Assembly: GCA_037693485.1 (NCBI GenBank)
Contig: CM075346.1
Span: 126,096,001-126,160,000 of the forward strand
Reading direction: 5' to 3'
Source of the DNA: Kitagawia praeruptora
Taxonomy: Eukaryota; Streptophyta; Magnoliopsida; Apiales; Apiaceae
Length of the DNA: 64,000 nucleotides
Part shown: positions 58,452-64,000 of the stretch, piece after piece
Position numbering within the stretch: position 1 is the stretch's first letter
Layout of the letters: each line of letters starts with the position of its first letter
Position numbers and translations under genes: made by a program
The notes under the pieces: model-generated
Databases searched by the model: none
Told to the model about the DNA's origin: nothing
What the model saw: the letters and a program-made list of their open reading frames with translations, nothing else

Positions 58452-59928
58452 TGTGTTTCGATGTTTTCAGGTATGTTTTCTACTATCCCTTGTATTTACT
58501 TCCATTCAATGCGGACATTGAATATTTTAAGTTTGGGGGTGGTTTGGGGGATAAGTAGTATATATATGTGTTAGTAGTATTTGTGAGTTATTGTGTTCAT
58601 ATAGATATCATGTTTTGCATATTAGTCGTAATTCATGCATATATTTGTTCGTATTATCTATGTTTGTTTCATTTAAGACATTCTGTTATTTTTGTTTTAC
58701 CATGTGAGTTCATTTTAGTTGCATTTTCATGGCATGCATTTTTTATGATCCCTTAGGACGAACTGATTCTGATTGATAGGTGGATGTTGATTTGGGTGTG
58801 ATGATGATGAGTAGAGGGCTGATTTATAGTTCCTAGGAATTGACTTGCATGTTACGGGAACAAAATTTATTACACAGTCTCATTGGGGTGCTGTTGGGCT
58901 AGGTTAGAGTCATGCCTGTTGGATGTTTTGAGATTTAATCACTTGTTTATAATTAGAATTTTCGTTATTCCCTTTATAGCGTAGGAACATTAAAGTCTAA
59001 GTTTGGGGGAAAGCAGGAATTTCATGCTAGTTGTCAATAAAGGCTAGGCGTCAAATGGCTAGTAGCCGGCTCATATTTATATGAGTAGTCTAGGGTTGGA
59101 AATGAGAAAGGCTCATTCCAGATTGCATGAAAAAAAAAAAGAGAAGAGAAAAAAAAAGAAAAGAAAAGAAAAGAAAAGAAAAGAAAAAAAAAGTCAATTT
59201 TTGTTTGTTAATGCAAAATTAACCAAAGTGAGCTCTTTAATACTCGAGTAATTAAGTCTGAGGGGACTTAGTCCTAGTAACCTAAAGCTCTTTTGGTTTG
59301 GGATTGCTGACCTAACACTCGCTACATGGGTATTATTGTATAAGCCTTTTGGGGTCTCATTCATTGCACGGTTAAATAAGCATGCGTATTGTATATGTAG
59401 TGTCGTCGTATAGTAATAAAGCATGAATTTCTGTCTACCTTGGATAAGGGTGGAGGTGTTCCTAGGTTATGAAGTGTCTACAGTCTATTCTAGTTATAAA
59501 CCTGTGATTGTCTTGACGGAAAGCATGTATGATTTTTGACCTAGTTTTGGGAGTATTTCTGATGAGCATTGCACACACGCACGTTTATGTTCATGTATTT
59601 GTTAGTATACGGGGACTTAGTCGAGCTCTGCTTGGATTTGTTGCATTCGTTTGAGATATTTGCTTTTTAGTTGGTTTTGGTGAGTTTGAAGGGGATCGTT
59701 GCACTTTTCATATTAGTTGCATTCATGCGTTGCATTGCATTAGGTTAATTGGATTTTGTGGGTACATTCGCTATAGGCCCTCACGAGACCTTACTCGTCT
59801 ACTAGGGCTGCCTAGGGGTTTAAAGGGCTTGTTGCATATGCCAAATGCAACCGTGATCACCTACGGAAGTGGTACTAGTTAGTTAGTTAGTTGTAATTAT
59901 TTATGCTTGAGGACAAGCATCTGTTTAA
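58452..59928 (+). other. Element C conserved non-coding block
   Basis: Matches, in reverse orientation, the corresponding blocks of element A over most of its length, including ggaattgacttgcatgttac near 58836, the purine run at 59129-59190, cgagtaattaagtctgaggg near 59245, and the segment up to gatcacctacggaagtgg at 59855-59872. No conserved reading frame. Confidence 0.75.
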
Positions 59929-59939
59929 GTTTGGGGGTG
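59929..59939 (+). other. Polypurine tract, element C
   Basis: agtttgggggtg-type tract ending directly at the TG of the 3' LTR. Confidence 0.8.
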
Positions 59940-61485
59940 TGATAAGTGGATTTTATATCCACTTGGAACGTTCCATATCGGCTTAAATTGGTGTACTTGG
60001 ACTCAAGTTTGTGGTATTTTTTATGTGTTTTATTTACTTGTGTAGGTTTGGAGAAATATCGATTAAGGGTGAATTTTCCGTTGATTTTGGAGTTGATTAT
60101 GCTAAGGAATGAAGAATGGTGACTTGATATCAACTATCAAGAGTTTTGCAAGTCATTGGATTGAAGATGGGAAGTTATTGCAAAAGTAACGGAAGGAAAC
60201 GGCCGAAAAACGAAGAAAAAATGCTGAAAACAAGTCGCCACCAGCCAAGGGAGCGCTGGCAGCGCTTGACAGGGCGCAGGCTGCGCTGCTAACAGGGAGG
60301 ACAGCGCAGGCAGCGCTGGTAGCTGCGCAGGCTGCGCTGGTGCGGCCAGAAATTGCTGAAAAATCTCCTTTTTGCCCTATTTCGAATTTTAACTATATTT
60401 TTGACACCCAAACCTATTTCCAATTGTATTTTAGGTTGTTTTTCTTGTTGGGCAAGATATGTAGGCTTATATAAACACATCTTAGCCTTGTAAAATAGAG
60501 ATTATCATAGCTTTATTATTGTAACCAGCTTAGATCTGCAAGGGAGAAAAGGAGATAAGGATTCAATGCTCGTGACAAGCAACAGATCTAGATCTACTTC
60601 ATCTTTTGTTCTAGATTTGTTTTTCTCAAACTCTTGTTTATTAATATAATTACTTCTTTTATTCATATCTTGTTATTTACCATGTTTTCATCAAATCCCA
60701 TGGTGACGAAAGGTTTAATTATGAACTAATCGTTGTCATGGGATCCTAGTGGATTTATCTATGTAGCTTAGTAATTTGCATGCCTTAAAGATTTATGTGT
60801 GGTGAATTCTCGATATCCTCGTATGGTTAATCTTAATGCTTTTGGATGCGTAGCTAACATCTAAATTGAATTGTTAATCTCTTGTGAAGTGAAAGTGGAT
60901 CTTGAGATTTAGAACTTGCCATGCTAGCATAGGTTCATAATTGTTCATCAATATGATTTGTGGTGTGAGATGAAAATACTTATACTGCCCTGTGTGATCT
61001 TTATGGATAACTTGATCTTCAACCGTTATGTTTTCAAATTCTATAGACATATAGAGTCTAAGCATAATTGGTGTCTATTCATCTTCTATCTCTTTTGTGG
61101 ATGTATGTTTAGTTTGGTATGCGTATGCTGACAGGTAGCGTATACTTGTTTCGTGTTATCCGATCAGATATCAAAACCATTGCACATAGTGATTAAAGGC
61201 TGCAACTCTAAGTGAAGTAGATGATGAAACTAGGATTCCATGTTTTATTCTCATATTAGTAATTCAACTTTAATCTCTTTAATTAGTTAATCTTTAGTTT
61301 GAGAATTAATTTAGTAGTTAATAAAAAATCCAATTTGTTATTTTTCTTAGCAGTGGGTAAAAACCATACATCGGTGCATAGGTACATTAATTGAATTGAA
61401 CACCATTCTAGATCTCTATGGGAACGAACTTGATTTAATCATATATTACTTGTGACAACGTGCGCTTGCGTGATTTTGCATAACA
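59940..61485 (+). repeat. Element C, 3' LTR
   Basis: 1546 bp, the same length as the 5' LTR, with only scattered substitutions. Confidence 0.93.
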
Positions 61486-61743
61486 TTTCTTACAATGAGT
61501 ACGCTCACGTAAGCTTAGAGATTCATGGTGAAGGATGGTCGAACCTGGCTACGGATTATATAAGGTTCCTCTTGCATAAAATGGCTACAAGGAACCGGGG
61601 GGTAGTGGATACTGCCCAGGATGACATCTTGAAAGTGCTAAATTTTCAAGCAAATGGGATTTTGACGCAAATTAATCAGGTTCATTGATATTCATTTGCG
61701 GGTTGAAGGTTCATTCTTTTCACCAGCTGTTGCAGCAGTTACA
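61486..61743 (+). other. Element D interior resumes
   Basis: Resumes after the tttct duplication. It contains a short open stretch (IHGEGWSNLATDYIRFLLHK) that may be an ORF remnant of D. Not recognised. Confidence 0.4.
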
Positions 61744-63100
61744 GCAGCTTCCTTGGTATTAACCTGCTGGTTGCAGGTTGATTGGTTTCAGCTGCAGGAG
61801 CAGCTTCCTTGGTATTAACCTGCTGGTGCAGGTTGGTTGGTTTCAGCTGCTGGAGTAGCTTCTTCGGATTTTACCTGCTGGTTGCAGGTAGCTTCTTTGG
61901 TATTCACCTGCTGGTTGCAGGTAGCTTCCTTGGTATTAACCTGCTGGTTGCAGGTTGATTGGTTTCAGTTGCAGGAGCAGCTTCCTTGGTATTAACCTGC
62001 TGGTTGCAGGTTGATTGGTTTTAGCTGCAGGAGCAGCTTCCTTGGTATTAACCTGCTGGTTGCAGGTTGATTGGTTTCAGCTGCAGGAGCAGCTTCCTTG
62101 GTATTAACCTGCTGGTGCAGGTTGGTTGGTTTCTTCTTCGGATTTTGCCTGCTGGTTGCAGGTAGCTTCTTTGGTATTCACCTGCTGGTTTACCTGCAGG
62201 TAGCTTCCTTGGTATTAACCTGCTGGTTGCAGGTTGATTGGTTTCAGCTGCAGGAGCAGCTTCCTTGGTATTAACCTACTGGTTGCAGGTTGATTGGTTT
62301 CAGCTGCAGGAGCAGCTTCCTTGGTATTAACCTGCTGGTTGCAGGTTGATTGGTTTCAGCTGCAGGAGCAGCTTCCTTGGTATTAACCTGCTGGTTGCAG
62401 GTTGATTGGTTTCAGCTGCAGGAGCAGCTTCCTTGGTATTAACCTACTGGTTTCAGGTTGATTGGTTTCAGCTGCAGGAGCAGCTTCCTTGGTATTAACC
62501 TGCTGGTTACAGGTTGGTTGGTTTAGCTGTTGGAGCAGCTTCTTCGAATTTAACCTGCTAGTTGCAGGTTGGTTGGTTTTAGTTGCAGGAGCAGCTTCCT
62601 CGGATTTTACCTGCTGGTTGCAGGTTGATTGGTTTCAGCTGCAGGAGCAGCTTCCTCGGATTTTACCTGCTGGTTGCAGGTTGATTGGTTTCAGCTGCAG
62701 GAGCAGCTTCCTTGGTATTAACCTGCTGGTTGCAGGTTGGTTGGTTTCAGCTGCTGGAGCAGCTTCTTCGAATTTCACCTGCCGGTTACAGGTTCGTTGG
62801 TTTCGGCTACTGGGGTAGCTTCTTCGGATTTTACCTGCTGGTTGCAGGTAGCTTCTTTGGTATTGACCTGCTGGTTGCAGGTAGCTTCTTTGGTATTAAC
62901 CTGCTGGTTGCAGGTAGCTTCTTTGGTATTCACCTGCTGGTTGCAGGTTGATTGGATTTAGCTGCAGGTGCAGCTTCATTGGATTTTAACTACGGATTGC
63001 AGTTTCATTAGGAACTTACCTATTGGTTGCAGGTTCATTAGCTTCACCTGCTGGCAGCAGGTTCATTGGTTTCATCTACAATATGCAGGTGCATTGGTTT
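61744..63100 (+). repeat. 56-bp minisatellite with paired hairpins
   Basis: More than twenty tandem units. The consensus unit starts cttccttggtattaacctgc and also contains tggttgcaggttgattgg and tttcagctgcaggagcag. Shorter variants of about 33 bp omit the second half. Each full unit holds two self-complementary segments: AACCTGC-tggtt-GCAGGTT and AGCTGC-agga-GCAGCT. Decay is stronger after about 62960. The unit length is not a multiple of three, and the ORFs through it change frame, so it is not a coding repeat. Confidence 0.92.
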
Positions 63101-63658
63101 TATCTATAGATTTTCGAGGATCTAGGTTCACATTCTTGTGGAGCTTCCTTATATTCGCTAGCCTGGGATATTCAAGCATGGCTTGGATGGATTTTGATAT
63201 TAGAATTTTGGAGATACCTCCCCAGTAGACACCTTTGGTTAAGGATTCGGTGGACCTCTTTAGGCTTGGGAGAGATAAAAAGGTTTATTAGGTACGACTA
63301 TCACATTTAGGTTCAGGTTTTGATATGTTTAGTCATCACTAAAATGTGTGTCATTTTATTTGCATGACCTATGTGGATTATATGTTTACATGATCTATGT
63401 GGATTATATGTTTATGTGTTTATTTGCTCTTTGTTTATGTGTGAATCTTGAATGGTTGGATCTAGTTCTTTATTATCGTTAGTCATATGCTAAATAACTA
63501 GGGGTAGTGGGGTATGGACCTTCTAGGTAGATTCTCTTAAGTATGAGCCTCTTAGGTACGAACCTCCACGGGGAGTATAGATCTGGCTCGCGAAGTTCCT
63601 TTGCTTATAGGATCGCGAGGTGCCTTGATGAAGCCAGGTTCGCGGAGTCTCTTGGCAT
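63101..63658 (+). other. Element D interior, no gene seen
   Basis: No ORF, LTR or primer site recognised. A short repeat, gatctatgtggattatatgt, lies near 63366-63410. Confidence 0.4.
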
Positions 63659-63812
63659 ATGGAATGGAAGCTGGATTGGATTGGAAGCTGGATTGGAATG
63701 GAAGCTGGAATGGAATGGAAGCTGGACTGGATTGGAAGTTGGATATGGATTGGCACATAGAATGGCAGTGGAATGGTAATGGATTGGAATATGGATTGGA
63801 ATAGGGATTGAA
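63659..63812 (+). repeat. GGAATGGAAGCTGGATT-type degenerate tandem repeat
   Basis: Short units based on ggaagctggattggaatgg run for about 150 bp and then fade. The overlapping small ORFs reflect the repeat. Confidence 0.85.
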
Positions 63813-64000
63813 ATTCGCATTGTACTATGAGCTCATCAAACCCTCGGTCGGGAAGGGAAGCTCTTTTGTCATTGAAGATATGTTTTTTTTTGGAAAATCC
63901 TTACGTCAATGGAATGATGTTTAAAGGCACGTGGAGCTCGATATGAGTTATGACTACATAAATTTTAAAAGGCCAAGTTTTGGAAGTGTGGTTTAACTAC
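63813..64000. other. Right edge, no feature seen
   Basis: Probably still inside element D. Its 3' LTR is not reached. Confidence 0.4.

Larger units (their letters stand above)
54022..61485 (+). mobile_element. Element C: complete gypsy-type gag-protease retrotransposon
   Basis: Two 1546-bp LTRs (54022-55567 and 59940-61485), primer site 55574-55590, PPT 59929-59939, and perfect target duplication tttct at 54017-54021 and 61486-61490. The interior holds one decayed gag-protease frame and 1.5 kb of conserved non-coding DNA. There is no reverse transcriptase, RNase H or integrase, so movement needed a partner. The LTRs are nearly identical by eye, pointing to a recent insertion. Confidence 0.94.
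50096..64000 (+). mobile_element. Element D: LTR retrotransposon, interrupted, runs off window
   Basis: Its 5' LTR (50096-51063) has inverted ends TGTTGTG and CACAACA and lies in element B's right LTR with left target repeat aaact (50091-50095). A primer-site-like TGGCGCTAGAAGGAGGG follows. Element C (54022-61485) is inserted in the interior. Beyond it lie a minisatellite and a degenerate tail. No 3' LTR is seen by 64000, so the element extends beyond the window. Only ORF scraps are present; no RT or integrase was recognised. Confidence 0.8.

Noticed and set aside
61744..62961. Repeated ORFs with LLVAGSFFGI-like units
   Set aside because: The 56-bp unit is not a multiple of three and frames swap between variants; no start or homolog context.
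61744..63100. CRISPR-like array
   Set aside because: Units are contiguous without unique spacers, and the genome is a plant nuclear one.

Overview
The window is nuclear DNA from a flowering plant, most likely a eudicot. It is AT-rich, its host genes have GT-AG introns, and it carries a plant-specific B3 gene, an RF-like PPR gene, an Argonaute relic and dense layers of plant transposons. Nothing prokaryotic was seen. The species was not identified.

Layout. 1-4000: a multi-exon B3-domain gene on the minus strand, with a relic B3 fragment and a 231-bp duplication beside it. 5.7-8.5 kb: an 11-exon RPA70-like gene ending just before a Helitron 3' terminus, so probably Helitron cargo. 8.5-11 kb: Helitron and foldback-MITE debris. 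11.5-22.3 kb: a minus-strand, non-autonomous Ty3/gypsy-type element in the form LTR-internal-LTR-internal-LTR. One 5-bp target duplication (acata) flanks the whole array, which sits inside an older LTR. 23.7-24.3 kb: a complete TRIM. 24.9-27.3 kb: a MULE with long terminal inverted repeats, a perfect 10-bp target duplication and a broken transposase. 27.7-32 kb: four minus-strand Helitron copies joined end to end. 32.2-33.8 kb: an intact P-class PPR gene. 34.3-35.7 kb: a shattered, apparently intronless Argonaute copy. 36.7-40.7 kb: a non-autonomous element with an initiator-Met primer site, carrying a MITE. 40.8-42.1 kb: a TACA-rich tetranucleotide tract.

42.1 kb to the end is a Russian-doll nest. 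Element B (gag-protease, minus strand) lies in the tetranucleotide tract. Element D (plus strand) lies in B's right LTR with left target repeat aaact. Element C (gag-protease, plus strand) lies in D, flanked on both sides by tttct. D carries a large minisatellite and runs off the right edge.

Elements A, B and C are related. All have a primer site close to the complement of the tRNA-Asp 3' end, a PPT of the form AGTTTGGGGGT, LTR ends TGATAAGTGG, a conserved motif 27-37 nt after the ORF stop, and conserved non-coding DNA between the ORF and the PPT. None has reverse transcriptase, RNase H or integrase, so all depend on a partner outside the window. B and C encode decayed gag plus aspartic protease. 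A instead encodes a 317-residue protein I do not recognise. This orphan-ORF family, its conserved cis-acting block and its tandem three-LTR structure are the most novel material here. The only apparently intact host genes are the B3, RPA-like and PPR genes. Exon boundaries were read by eye, and all similarity statements rest on family knowledge, not searches.
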